This document shows positions 1-10,877 of a DNA stretch of 64,000 nucleotides, piece by piece. A program made the position numbers and the translations under genes. Within the stretch, counting starts at the first letter, position 1; each line of letters begins with the position of its first letter. Source of the DNA: Dermanyssus gallinae (Eukaryota; Arthropoda; Arachnida; Mesostigmata; Dermanyssidae); contig QVRM01006439.1 of assembly GCA_003439945.1 (NCBI GenBank), positions 1 to 64,000 on the forward strand, in the 5' to 3' direction. The notes below the pieces were generated by a model, which saw nothing but the letters and a program-made list of their open reading frames with translations, was not told where the DNA came from and did no database searches.

Positions 1-765
1 GCTCGATAATTACGGTGGATACGGAAACATTTCCTAATCGAAGCTTGCTATCTTGCGGAAGCTGACTAAACTCGCAATTGGTCTCGCGTTGTCTTGGTGA
101 AAAATAACGCCCTTTCTATTAACTAGTGTGTGTCTCTTTCTTTGGAGGGCAGCAAAAACTCGGTCGAGCGGACCACAATAGACATGATCCGTGTCGAGCA
201 TGTAGCCACTAGGAATGTCATGCCTATTTCACCAAACACAGAGCAAAATTTTGCGCAATCGGACTAATTTCTTAGGCGTCTTCTGGAGTGGTTGGCCTAG
301 AGCGCACAATAATGTTACACGTTGTCGTAAAAAAAAACCACATTTCGTCAAATGTAACAATTCGATCCAACAACGGTCACTCCTAATGTCTAGTAAGCCC
401 AAATGATCAGTTTTCGATGATGGTCTGATTGAGAGAAGCTCGCTCAAATCTTGAGATAATCGTTAGCTCAACCTTGACAAAAACAATGGCGCAAAAGCGA
501 CGGTGATTGTGTAACACACCCCAAAGTTCATGGCAAATTCACGCGTAGACACTCGGGGATTCGGTTTTACATGTTCGCGCAAGCTGTCTTTCTCTGGCGC
601 AACAGGCATTCTAGAAAGGGGCTCACTTAGTAGACTTCAACTGACGGAACGGAACTTGTCGAACCAATTGTAGCCCGACGTCTTTAAAATGTTCTCTTCG
701 CTGAATACACTCCAGTTATTTCGGACAGTGTCCGCAGCAGTAAAACCCATTTGAACTCATACAAA
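1..765 (-). mobile_element. mariner-family transposon relic, cut by window edge
   Basis: Read on the minus strand, this is a broken mariner transposase. A start methionine at 750 opens MGFTAADTVRNNW, followed in other frames by NWFDKFRSV and LREHVKPNPRVSTREFAMN. These match the paired-type helix-turn-helix part of mariner transposases. Toward the window edge KILLCVW and LVNRKGVIFHQDNARP appear; QDNARP is the mariner second catalytic block, with its aspartate codon at 91-93. The pieces lie in at least two frames with stops, so the gene is dead. The third catalytic block would lie at or beyond the left edge. No terminal inverted repeat was recognised on the right side. The relic resembles the one at 49270-50035, and both share LxNRKGVxFxxDNARP, so they probably belong to one subfamily. 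Assignment rests on motif recognition only. Confidence 0.72.
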
Positions 766-875
766 ATTGTCGTCCGTAACTGGAATATTTTGCTGTCCCT
801 CTCGACAGAAATTATATAGCAAAAATTATGAATGAGATTACTTCACGAAGCTGGCGAAGATTCCACAAACGTTTG

Positions 876-878
<3 letters not shown>

Positions 879-955
<77 letters not shown>

Positions 956-956
956 C

Positions 957-1008
<52 letters not shown>

Positions 1009-1010
1009 GA
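879..1010. repeat. (AT)n microsatellite, about 130 bp
   Basis: An almost pure TA dinucleotide tract with a few TTTATC and TACA interruptions. All ORFs across it (runs of YI) are artefacts of the repeat. Confidence 0.97.
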
Positions 1011-1229
1011 CATGTAAGTGTATATCATTATATATAAAATAGCATAGCTAGCAGACTAGTTTGTCGCAAAAAAGAGTTGAAGGCCAATTTGTATAGAGGT
1101 CTTGCAGACTCGGTGGCCGGAAGAAATAGTATGAGTCAATATGCACAACTAGGCAAATCAAACAACTGAGTCCAGTACTCTTCGAAACATTAGAGTCCAG
1201 GCTCTTTGACCGAACGACTATTGACGAAG
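1011..1229. other. unassigned spacer
   Basis: No gene or recognisable repeat seen between the (AT)n tract and the SINE-1 target duplication. Confidence 0.5.
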
Positions 1230-1241
1230 CTAGAAGAAAAG

Positions 1242-1545
1242 TGGCGGCGTGGTCTAGAGGACTAGTGCGCTAGTCATGGTTGTCATCTACCGGGGTGTCG
1301 CCGGTTCGATCCCTGTTGTTGGTCGAATTTTCTTTGAGCGATGCTCATTGAGAATAGATGATATAACCATACCGCTGAGAGTCAGCGGCCATGCTGCCAC
1401 AAGGACTGTTGGAGAAACCCTAGATATCTTAACATGTCCGGCCCTCGGTGCAATTGAAGATATACCTCAGGTTAAGTGCCAAGCCCGTAGGGGACGGAGG
1501 ATAGTCTAGAATTAAAAACAACCTCCTTAAAAAATGTTTTTAATT
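1242..1545 (+). mobile_element. tRNA-derived SINE, family SINE-1, full length
   Basis: The head carries RNA polymerase III internal promoter boxes: an A box at about 1250 (TGGTCTAGAGG) and a B box at about 1305 (GGTTCGATCCC). An AT-richer body follows, with ACATGTCCGGCCCTC at about 1432. A 12-bp direct repeat, CTAGAAGAAAAG, sits at 1230-1241 and again at 1546-1557, the expected target-site duplication of LINE-mediated retroposition. The 3' terminus forms an inverted repeat (CTAGAATTAAAAACA near 1506 against TGTTTTTAATTCTAG near 1535-1549), part of which uses the downstream target copy. Related copies are a minus-strand 5' part at 10878-11074 and a plus-strand 3' part at 16123-16245, so this is a dispersed family of about 300 bp. 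Transcription and the partner LINE are unknown. Confidence 0.85.
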
Positions 1546-1757
1546 CTAGAAGAAAAGCTGAAGACCGCGACAGGAGTCAAAGGGCAGCCTGTTTTCTTCT
1601 TCAGAGGCTCTCTATCGATGTAATAATGGGGCAATTTTCTTGTTGTACTCACGAGCTGGAACCATGCTAGTCTTAATTTAGGATAAATGTGAATATGCTC
1701 ACCGGGGCAAAATTGTTTTGTTTCCGAACGTACCACAATAACGAATCTAAAAAAAAG

Positions 1758-1760
<3 letters not shown>

Positions 1761-1788
<28 letters not shown>

Positions 1789-1849
1789 CTGTGATTGAAT
1801 TGCAACCACACCAGCACAATAGTAACTGTACTAGGTCTGATTACTGTTG

Positions 1850-1890
<41 letters not shown>

Positions 1891-1892
1891 TA
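1761..1892. repeat. two (AT)n tracts
   Basis: TA tracts at 1761-1788 and 1852-1892, separated by about 60 bp of unique sequence. Confidence 0.9.
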
Positions 1893-2089
1893 CAGTAGAG
1901 TACGCGGAGTGCTCAATCGACAAAAAATAACGTGCATTGATATTGATGAAGATCATGGAAGTAGAAAAACAGCCAAAGTCCAGTCTACACTTACCGCTCA
2001 GACGAGTCGCGCCTTCAGCACATGTATGATTAATTCTTGAGAGCACTTTACGACTCCCAGAAGGGAAAATCCCGAGTTGCTGTTGTTGT

Positions 2090-2340
2090 TGTTGTTGCTA
2101 GCACTTTTCGCCGTTGCCAGTTTCCTTTCAAAGCTCCAACATAATCAACAACTACACGTCAACCTACAACCTACACAGAGGCGCACACCCACGGACACAT
2201 ACCGCCAACACGCATGACCATCACCGTCACCAGATCACCATCAACCAGATAGCTCGGCACGTAGAGCGCTTTACAGATGGAGAGACATTGGTCTCGTCGA
2301 GAGAGCTGGAACGAGCTCCAAGTGCTGCCAGGTAACTGTG
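2090..2340. other. unassigned GC-moderate spacer
   Basis: No gene supported. It begins just after a short (TTG)n run at about 2079-2098 and is rich in ACA/CAC. It leads into the triplet-rich block. Confidence 0.4.
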
Positions 2341-3070
2341 GCTGTCAGTCCAACAGTTTGGTTGTCGTCGGCGAGCGATGACGACGACGACAACAACAGT
2401 AGTAGTAACAATAACAGCGTATGACAGACAGCTTGAGGGGGAGGAGCTTGTGCACGATCTGCCGCTGCTGCTGCTGCTGTTGTTGCTACGGCTCTAGCTG
2501 CTGCTGCTGCTGCGGGAGCCGGCGACTCTCTCGGCGGTCCGACCGTTGTTGGTATGTGTCATACGATATCAGCTCGCCGCGCGGTCGAACGGACGGGCGG
2601 GCGGGCCTTCTCGTGCAGAGAGTGGTAAAGTTTGTCCGTGTAGCCAGGGCGACGACTACCGGATCCGTCACGTCTACGACAGGATCGTCTAAGATGACAA
2701 CAGCAACAACGAAAACTACGACAGGAAGGCCTACGTCAAGAACAGCAACAGCAAGAAAGGCTACGACAAGAACAACAACAGCAGCAACAACAACAACAAC
2801 AACAACAGCAGCAACAACACAACTATAACAACAACAGCAACAACAACCACAACTGCAACCACAACCACAGCCACAACAACAACAACAAGAAAGACTACGG
2901 CAATCTTTTTCCGTTCGCGCTCGCTTATCTACCACGACCACGTTACGACGTCTTGTTCTTCGTCTTTGCCAGTGTTGGTCTTCATCATCGTCTCCTCTTC
3001 CTCCTCAACAACAACAACCACAGCCACTATTATTACTACTACTACTACTACGACTACCTTCTCCACTCCG
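2340..3070. repeat. CTG/CAA/ACG triplet-rich block
   Basis: Imperfect triplet runs occur in sequence: ACG/ACA at 2380-2420, CTG at 2463-2515, CAA/CAG at about 2695-2895 and ACT at 3030-3055. The reading frames through it are low-complexity on both strands (T-rich, C-rich and V-rich), so no coding call is made. The base composition is GC-richer than the AT-tract neighbourhood, and an untranslated exon or regulatory block is possible. Confidence 0.7.
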
Positions 3071-3165
3071 TCAGTCTGCTTTCTTGCGTGAGGGCGCGTG
3101 CGTGCGTGCACACTTACATACATGCGTATATGCAGTTCGCTTCCCTCGCCTAGCCCTCAGCACTT

Positions 3166-3185
3166 CCCCCCCCCCCCCCCCCCCC
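3166..3185. repeat. poly-C run, 20 bp
   Basis: Uninterrupted C homopolymer directly visible in the sequence. Confidence 0.95.
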
Positions 3186-3252
3186 AGCAGCTGCAGAGCC
3201 CTACTTAACAACTGTCTCACTGCAACTGCAGCTGCTTCTGTTACAGCTACTA

Positions 3253-3428
3253 GTAAAGTTTTCGGGCAGCCAAGATTTAACGTCCACGGAACTGTTTTTT
3301 ACATTGCTTCATAGACGGACCCCCATAAATACAAATGTGGGGCAACGGAGGGGCTTCGAACCCGCGCACCTAGGTGTCTCCTCCGGCTGCGAGCCGCGTA
3401 CTTAAGCCACCACGCCACCGGGCTCGAC
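3253..3428 (-). mobile_element. tRNA-derived SINE, family SINE-2, with 15-bp target duplication
   Basis: Read on the minus strand, it starts GAGCCCGGTGGCGTGGTGGC. The A box region is TGGTGGCTTAAG and the B box is GGTTCGAAGCCCC. The body contains TATGGGGGTCCGTCTATGAAG, and the 3' part contains CGTGGACGTTAAATCTTGGC. The perfect direct repeat CTGTTACAGCTACTA lies at 3238-3252 and 3429-3443, which fixes both ends and shows a retroposed insertion. Three further copies are seen at 4316-4495, 52392-52576 and 52705-52896, all on the minus strand. The 3' block (GTTAAATCTTGGCTG-like) is the most conserved part and is a candidate for recognition by a partner LINE. Confidence 0.87.
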
Positions 3429-3443
3429 CTGTTACAGCTACTA

Positions 3444-4260
3444 CCACTAGCACTACTACCACTACGACAATTACTACAACAATCGTTTCGTCTACGGCAA
3501 CCATCACCCCCGCCCGCCCGCCCTTTCCCGCTCACCTCTCTGCCAAACCCCCGAAAACTCCCCACCAGCTTAGCCATGAGCAGCATGGCCATGGTATTGG
3601 CCGGTATCCTTGCGGCTGCTACCGCTGCTGCTGCTGCAGTTGCTTGTGCTACGGCTGCTACTGGGAAAGAGCAGGCGACATATCAACACCACGTAGAGAT
3701 GACGTAGTCAGGCAAGGAGGCGTAGGTAAAAGTGAGTTGCGGAACGTCACGACCGACCGACAAACGCAGGTGTACGCGTGCAGGCCGAAGGAACACGAGA
3801 AGGGAAACCAAAGAGATGAAGAACACGAAGACTTCATCACTTCATCAGCAGCAGCAGCAGCATCAGCATCATCAAACAAGGGAAAGAGGATGAAGCAGGC
3901 GACCGTAGCGACGCTATAGGTGTACGGCCGTACGGCGAACGTACTGGCGGTGTTGCTGACGTCATAACGGTCGCTGTTCGCCCGACGACGGCGAGACGAG
4001 AGACCCACGAACAACCCACGTTGTTGTTGCTATTTTTGTTGTTGTTGTTGTTGTAGCAGTGGTCGTTGTTGTTGTTGTTTTCGTAGTCGACATTGTTGTT
4101 ATTGTTGTGAACATGTGCCTTTCGTCAAGACAATGGGTGAAACCCGCATGTGGCATGAACTCAGTCGCCAGAACTTGAAGTGTGTCGTGCTGGTGGTGTA
4201 TGCTTGTTTGTGGTTGCCACGTGTACATGAAGCACTGTGTACTGCGAAGATCCGGTGTGC
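3444..4260. other. triplet-rich GC-moderate block without a supported gene
   Basis: Contains ACT/ACA runs (3440-3490), CTG runs (3615-3660), CAG/CAT runs (3846-3875) and GTT runs (4021-4110). ORFs through it cross the adjacent SINE or are low-complexity shadows, so none is called. Confidence 0.5.
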
Positions 4261-4315
4261 GCGGCATTATCGATCGTACATGTATGAGTAGCTAAAAAAA
4301 AAACGTTTTTCTTGC

Positions 4316-4495
4316 TGCTGACCTTCAGTCAACATTTAACGTCTACGGGTTTGCCTTCGCATTTCTTCAATAGACGGACCCCATAAATTCATAATTGTGC
4401 AATGGTGCACATTTATGTATTTATGGGGTCCGTCTGCACCTATGTCCTCCGGTCGCGAGGAGGCGCACGCGAGTGCAGCACGACACCAAGCTCGA
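4316..4495 (-). mobile_element. SINE-2 copy, internally rearranged
   Basis: The 3' block (CAACATTTAACGTCTACGG on the plus strand) and the head (GTCCTCCGGTCGCGAGGAGG) match the other SINE-2 copies. In place of the B box region there is a near-perfect palindrome at 4372-4435. AGACGGACCCCATAAAT is followed, after a short centre (about GCAATGGTGC), by ATTTATGGGGTCCGTCT. The B box is therefore lost and the copy should be transcriptionally dead. Confidence 0.75.
4372..4435. repeat. 64-bp near-perfect palindrome
   Basis: Arms of 17 perfect bp extend with few mismatches to a centre near 4403. The palindrome sits inside the SINE-2 copy and likely arose by an inverted duplication of SINE body sequence. 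Confidence 0.88.
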
Positions 4496-4499
4496 TATA

Positions 4500-6181
4500 T
4501 ACGAGCATGCATGCCTGTATATATCTGTATGCATGCTTGTCTATCTATGATTAAATCATCCATAATTTAATATTGATGACGTACAATGTAGATGCTGCTG
4601 AGCAAGAGAGGTATGGCGTGAGCGTATGTAGAAATAATTGTTGATTCACGGCGACGCTTCAAGGCAATGGAAACAAGCGCACCGAACTTGCTGCAGCCGC
4701 TAACGCTCCTGGAAAAGACTTACGTCTCTCAACGTAGACCAGGCCAGCCAGACTCGAGATCAGGTCAGCTAACTTCTGGCTGAACTCTTGAGCTATTAGC
4801 AAGCTACTTGAACCCCGCATCTGCCACAATATTTATCCGATCTGAGTTATCAGTTGATTATGACGCGTGAAGTCCAAATCTTTCATCTAGGAGAAATTGC
4901 CCGGATGTAGCTTCTGCAAGCAAATCGATTGATGTACTTACTGCTAAGCCAATACCAATCTAAGCGGGTTACTACTGTTCAAGTCAATTCAAGTCAAATG
5001 TAGCAGCCGTTGGTTTTGAAACGGTTAACTGAAAGAGCCCACCGTCACGTCTGTGATTCGCGCCGTAGCTGGTACAATGTACTTTCGTCGCACCCTGGTT
5101 CTTCTGTTCCATGTTGAACACAGGTCACGGTCAACGCTCTCTGCCTACCTGAGAGTAACGGTATGCGCTGCCGTTGCTCATCAGGTAGGCGGCAGCGGCG
5201 GCGGATCGATACAACACCGAATCACACTCTGTGTGTAATTCTGTGGAAATCGATGCAATCCGTTTCGACGCAGGATGACACATTCCATTACGATACCTGA
5301 TCACTATGGCATACACTACACTGTCTCTCTTACTCTCTCTCTCTCTCTCTCTCTATATATCTCTCTCTCTTTCTCGCCTGCTACAACGAGTCTTTTTACT
5401 TCGATACGACAATTCCTCTAATGAATGAATGGATGACGTTATGCCGGGCCGTTGACGTCGCCAATGTCTGCCAGGTTTTTCATGATCGCCAATGATGGCT
5501 TTCGAACTCGCATGACTCGTGCGTCGGGGACCACGACCACGACGAAATACGTCATGCACGTCACGCGTGTGCGAGAGTGCGACGACTACGCAAAGAAAGG
5601 GCCGAAGTAGCCGATGGAGAGGCGGCGCGCTGACGTACTGAGAGAGGATGCAAGAAGACGATGTTGTACGATGAACCAGATGAACAGCAGCAACAACAAC
5701 AACAGCAACAGCGGAGACAAGAAGAAGCGCCAATAACAACAACGATGGCGAGAACAACCAGAACAACTATAACAACAATGACAACATTATGCTATGTGCT
5801 GTATGTCACATGACGTCAAACAAGATCAATTCTTCAAGCGCGCGGCAGCTGCCAAGCATCATCATTGGCTGAAGAGTTAGTGTGAACAACGAAGCCGGCC
5901 AAACAATCGATTGCAGGTAGAGAGATAGAGATAAATCGGGAGAAAGGCACGTGGACCCACTATCGGATCGCATCGGCGTCGTCTGAAATAGCAACACGAG
6001 AAGCAACTACAGAAGCAACAATACCGCTCGAAGAAAAGCGGTGGCGGTTATCACTCGTACGCAACCTTGTACGTATGCGACTATAATCGGTGGACATTCC
6101 AAGCAACGCCGAACCTTAGCGTGCATTCATCGCTCTACAACCACGACAACGCTTACATTGAACTTTATATAAGGAGGGCAA

Positions 6182-6184
<3 letters not shown>
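4500..6184. other. unassigned unique sequence with a (CT)n tract
   Basis: No gene supported. A CT/AT dinucleotide run lies at about 5322-5375 and a short CAA run at about 5690-5712. ORFs below 140 codons show no recognisable domain. Confidence 0.45.
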
Positions 6185-6224
<40 letters not shown>

Positions 6225-6232
6225 ATATATTA
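6185..6232. repeat. (AT)n microsatellite
   Basis: TA tract immediately outside the left end of the foldback element, which may therefore have inserted at a TA dinucleotide. Confidence 0.9.
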
Positions 6233-7130
6233 TAGGGGTATCCCAAGAAGGTTTCGAGAGAAATTGTAGAGCTCGTTAAAGCAAATACCTTTTCCAACAT
6301 GAACATGGTCTGCTGAGAAGTCTTGGTTCAGAGTGAGGATATTATTACTAAAATCAGTGACACTGGATTGTTGCCCGACGTAGGAGCACAACATATGTAA
6401 TTGCGAGACAACCAGTTCTTCTATAGCAGAAACTAAGCACATCGTCGTGTTTGTGGAATCAATTCTGTGTTTAATAAAAATGGCGCTGGCCAAAAGATGC
6501 GACATAGTCGTTTAGAAGATAATTGGCCAAAAAACTTAATTTTTTTTATTAGCTTTTACGTCCAGTACCTTAAAATCGTAAGCCTAGGATCATTCAAATC
6601 GCTCAAAGTTAATATTCGGACAAATGCGCACTTCATAACAACCATTTTGGTATAAAATCTATAGGAGCCGTGATTGCGGAGTAATTAAGACTTTTCGGCA
6701 AGCATGTCGAGATTAAGTGCATGCATAAATGACCTAGAGTGATCTATCTGATGGAGAAGGTAATTGATGCATGAACTCAATCTCGACATGACCGCCGGAA
6801 AACCTTAATACTTTTTGCAAATTCTCTTTTATACGACCATGTCGCATTTTCTGACCTGCGTTGTATGTTCTTAAAAAAGCCGCATTTTATTTTTTCATAG
6901 ACACGACGATGTGCTAAGTTTCCGTGTCGGAAGACTGGTTGTCTTACAATTGCACAATTTGTGCTCCAATGTCGGGCAACAACCCCAATGTCACGGATTC
7001 TAGTAATATCAATCTCACTCCGAAACGAGGTATCTCAGAGACCATGTTACAATGGTAAAAAAATATTTGCTTTAACAAGCTCTACAATTCCTTAGATCGC
7101 TCTTGAAATATTCCTGGGGGACTCTGTATA
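6233..7130. mobile_element. foldback / long-terminal-inverted-repeat DNA element
   Basis: The left arm (about 6233-6515) is an imperfect inverted copy of the right arm (about 6845-7130). Matching blocks, left against the reverse complement of right, include AATTGTAGAGCTCGTTAAAG with AATTGTAGAGCTTGTTAAAG, GTTGCCCGACGTAGGAGCAC with GTTGCCCGACATTGGAGCAC, and TTAGCACATCGTCGTGT on both sides. A second inner pair is CATGTCGAGATTAAG (about 6700) against CATGTCGAGATTGAG (about 6785), so the element folds almost to its centre. About 170 bp near 6515-6680 have no counterpart. TA flanks both ends. No transposase is visible, so it is a non-autonomous element, perhaps of the Tc1/mariner type judging by the TA flanks. 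Confidence 0.8.
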
Positions 7131-8320
7131 TATGTATAAACATAGCTAGATTATATATATATGTATACACGTGCGTTGAGCTGACGAGCAAATTTTGCAT
7201 ATTAACCAAACATATAGTAAGCTCACAGGCCACTGATGGGATACAATTGTCGACGTTTCAAACGTATCGGCGTCGTTTCACCTTGATGCCCTCCTACTGC
7301 ACACAGATAGTGTGGGAACTGTATGTCAACTGGAGAAGCTTGAGTGAAAATGAAACCCTCTATCTTTAGCCTGGTTTTGGACCTACCAGTAATCGCAAGG
7401 AGCCCGCCTGGCTAGCCTAATAGTACTTGCGCAACACCTAGGTCGTAACCTAGGGGTACTTAAGCCTGCCGCGACTCTAGCTCTCGACTAGTTCAGATTG
7501 AATGTTCGAACTGAGCTGCCAGATGTAGACTCCGATTCCGCCGCTGATCACCGGCATTCGGATAGCTATGCGGCACGTCGGTAGAGCTACGGATAACTGG
7601 AAATACTCGTCCGTCATCTCATCGCCCGCTACTCTGTACATAGGCTTTATCGAAAACTCTGCCAGAAACAGCACTTCCACGAACACGGCGGATAATTGTT
7701 GGGGCATGCCGCCTTTGTGGTATGCCGTGACATTTTTAGACCCTCCACTCTCTCTCTCTCTCTGGATGAATGCCCAAGTGCTGTATAGAGATACAGCACC
7801 TGCACAGCTGGCTCGACACGCATAAATATGTATCTTTTTAGTGTGATTTTTATATGTACATGCGTACTCATACGAGACAAATGGTGCAATAAATGAAATG
7901 AATGAATAGATGTCGTTTTATCTTAAACGTGAACTTATATATATATATTTTTTTTCTTTTGCGGCTGTTATGTCTAGCAAAGAGTAAGCTAGCTAACGAG
8001 CCTTTTCGGCAGAGACCCTGCTGTTACGCGGATTATACCCATGCGCTTTTGCACATAGGCAAAAATCGTGCGCCAAGGACTCGTTCTACCGAAGCACGCA
8101 TTGACACCCGCTCGTACAATCATTACTTATCTATAGACCACGAAGACTTGTAGATATCCTTATCTATAACGACTACAACGACTTACATCTAGTTTATGCA
8201 TCCAGTTTGTGAAATCATTTGGTCAGCATTGTGCAGTTAAAACCTCTACGGTTTTTTCTGATCTGCGTGAGCGGTCTACAGCCTTGCAATAGACTAGCCA
8301 ATTATGATACAACTGTTAAG
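7131..8320. other. unassigned unique sequence
   Basis: No gene supported. A short (CT)n run lies at about 7744-7762. Small ORFs on both strands lack recognisable motifs. Confidence 0.4.
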
Positions 8321-8324
8321 AGTT

Positions 8325-8420
8325 TGAGCAATAATAATAATAATCATCATCAGCAGCATCATCATCTGCCTGGGACATAAACATCATTAACATCATTTGC
8401 CTGGGACATAAACATACTCA
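8325..8420. repeat. short AAT/CAT triplets and a tandem duplication
   Basis: After AAT and CAT runs, the block CATCATCTGCCTGGGACATAAACAT is present twice in tandem with few differences (about 8360-8384 and 8391-8414). The core TGCCTGGGACATAAACAT is identical in both. Confidence 0.8.
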
Positions 8421-9020
8421 CGCGATATGAAATAACGTCTTTTGAATTCGTTGAAGATAAAGACCGTCTCTGGTTCAATCATTAGACTCTCATGCTGTGA
8501 GGCGCTAGATCAAGGACATGGCTGTCCAGCGGTCGATTGTCCGGCGGTATGTTGACAGTAGCATGCTGCGATCTATCTGTAGGGATTTCATGCTGTTTTT
8601 TTCGAAGCACCAAACCCTTAGATTTGACAAGATACGTAGAATTATAATCGTTACCGCCGAAATATAACCGTTATTTTGTTCGTTATCGCCTTCTACACGC
8701 GTGATTAGGCCTGGCTCAATTTGGCTAATTGATTTATCATGTCACATAGTTAGCTAAGTCTTTTATTTCCAATGAGGCATGCTGCGCTTGGTGTGTCAGC
8801 TAAGGATTTACAGGAAACTGGTAGATGACTTGTTTAACACCTTTGCACTGAAAATTCTGAAAGGCTGTCTAAACACCACGATGTCTAGACGGAGTTGAAA
8901 CACAACGCCCAAATATGTTAGCTCTTGGGGAACCGAAATGATCAAGACCAAATGCGACAGCAAAGCGCACCTTAATCAATAATTGCACAAAGACCTGACT
9001 ATGTGTTGATTAGGCATTTC
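8421..9020. other. unassigned unique sequence
   Basis: I see no gene, repeat family member or RNA here. Confidence 0.4.
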
Positions 9021-9126
9021 TTCCGGGACAGATTGCAACAATAGCTACAATCACAGCCAATAAGGCAAGTAATCGTGATAAAATCAACAATAGCGACGAC
9101 GACAACAACAGTGATAACTTTACATC

Positions 9127-9161
<35 letters not shown>

Positions 9162-9460
9162 AAATAATACCAGCTACACCGCGGTATATAAAGAACAACA
9201 ATAGTAATCAACAGCAGTAACCACAGCCACATCAACGGCAACAACAATACTAGCAATAAGCAAGACGTAGTGAAGTTAGCAGAAACAGTTCTGCAAATTG
9301 GCGTAAAGTTAGGAAGCAGCAGCACAAAGGTCAGCAAGTTTCCCCACGAGGAGATAGAGAATGAACAGAAATTCTGAAGAATGAAATACACAGAGGGAAA
9401 ATACACCTACGCAAAACACCACCAACAAGAACAACAACAAAAACAAAAACAACAGCCTAT
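9020..9460. repeat. CAA-rich block with pure (CAA)n
   Basis: A pure CAA tract at about 9126-9161 lies within a wider CAA/CAG-rich stretch. ORFs across it are V-, C- or L-run artefacts. Confidence 0.85.
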
Positions 9461-9849
9461 CCTGCAGGTGCACGTTCTGTTGCTAGCTTCCTACACCCGA
9501 TTCCTGTGGCAGAAGCCATGAATAATGAACCAGCCGTTGTTGTAACGGGGCTGTAAAGGCCGCCTTAGCGGAAACAGTGGTCCGTTATAGTGAGTGGCGT
9601 TGAGCGATGTTAACGCCTGCGCTGATAGGCGCTGACTACTACTACTACTACTACTGCTACAACTACGACTGTTTCTCATAATGATAGTCAGCGGCGCCGT
9701 TAGAACTCCTTTGTCGTCTAGTTTCGTATTTTTGCATAGTTGCGATCACTAGGGTCGCGCCAGCAGCAGCAGCAGAGGCAGAAAGAAAGAAAGCCAGCCA
9801 GCCAGCCTCTTGTTTCTAGACATCAGGCCACACAGTGAATGTGCACGTA

Positions 9850-9886
9850 GTGGGGAGCCCGGCCCTATGTGGGGGGCCGGACCCCA
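9850..9886. repeat. GC-rich inverted repeat (potential hairpin)
   Basis: GTGGGG..CCCGGCCC at 9850-9865 pairs with GGGGCCGG.CCCCAC at 9873-9886, leaving a loop of about seven bases. It is in GC-richer DNA with no identified gene. Confidence 0.7.
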
Positions 9887-10685
9887 CTCCCACCTGGGGT
9901 GGCGCTTTTATTCCTGGTGATGGTGATGATCTCCTCAGAGGCTGCAACTTCCGGACCGGCAGCTTTCCGTTAATGCAGCTCCATTCACGTATTATGACTA
10001 GTAGTACTACTACGTTCCTCGTTCCCCGGCGCCCCTAAACGACTTCAGGTACTTCAACCACTAAACTACTACTACTACAACTATCATTTCTACTATTAGC
10101 AACGCCTCAAAATATGAAGATTGCTGACAGCCTACACTGTTGCTGTGAATTGTTGCACATTCCATCCACCTTTCCCACGCCCTTGCCGATGAACGCACGA
10201 ACGAACGAACGGACGGAGCGACAGACTTGCAAAATGTCATCGCTCGCAGACGAGTACACAAACACACACATGCATTTATCTGTAACCTCGCCCAACTGCT
10301 ATAGACACGACCCCCGGTAGAAGACAATGTCAACGACGACGACGACAATAATAGCAATAATATCTCCTAAGAAGCGGCAGAAACAACAACGACTGTATTG
10401 TGGGACACAAGAGACTAAGCACAACCGAGCCAGCACAAGTTCCCGCAATAACAATAACACCAACAATATCCTAGACATCAACAATTACAACGACAGGTTT
10501 CGCTTGAATACTAGAACTAAGACAATGCCTCCAAAAAACAATTCATCTTACGTACACGCACAAAAGTAATTTTAGACGCAAGCTGTTGAAGCTGTGTTTG
10601 CTATCATCGTGTGCACAGTAAATAACCACGCGTATATGTCATATACAGTTTTATATTACTGTATAGAAAATATGAACTTACAGTT
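9887..10685. other. triplet-rich spacer
   Basis: ACT, ACG and AAT/ACA short runs (for example 10060-10080 and 10331-10360). No gene supported. Confidence 0.45.
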
Positions 10686-10686
10686 T

Positions 10687-10760
10687 ACATCTTTACTATG
10701 TCTCAGATGCACTGTATATGTATATATATATATATACATCTTTACTATGTCTCAGATGCA

Positions 10761-10792
<32 letters not shown>
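10687..10792. repeat. tandem duplication carrying (AT)n
   Basis: CATCTTTACTATGTCTCAG followed by ATGCACTGTATAT and a TA tract occurs twice, at 10688 and 10737, about 49 bp apart. The duplicated unit includes its own microsatellite. Confidence 0.88.
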
Positions 10793-10795
<3 letters not shown>

Positions 10796-10877
10796 TTCGC
10801 TATAATTTGCTTGACATGTACACCTGAATACGCGTGTTGCTCTTCTATATCAGGGGCGCTTAGTACGGCAGCATAAA

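Noticed and set aside
828..1037. ORFs of alternating Tyr and Ile on both strands over (AT)n tracts, here and at many other places
   Set aside because: Pure consequence of TA repeats (TAT/ATA codons, no stops). No start context or unique coding sequence.
1276..1509. 77-codon plus ORF
   Set aside because: Lies entirely inside SINE-1.
2421..2941. Thr-rich plus ORF and Val/Cys-rich minus ORF
   Set aside because: Triplet-repeat shadows of each other, with no domain.
3374..3919. 181-codon plus-strand ORF
   Set aside because: Begins inside the antisense of a SINE-2 insertion with a clear target duplication, then runs through ACT/CTG triplets.
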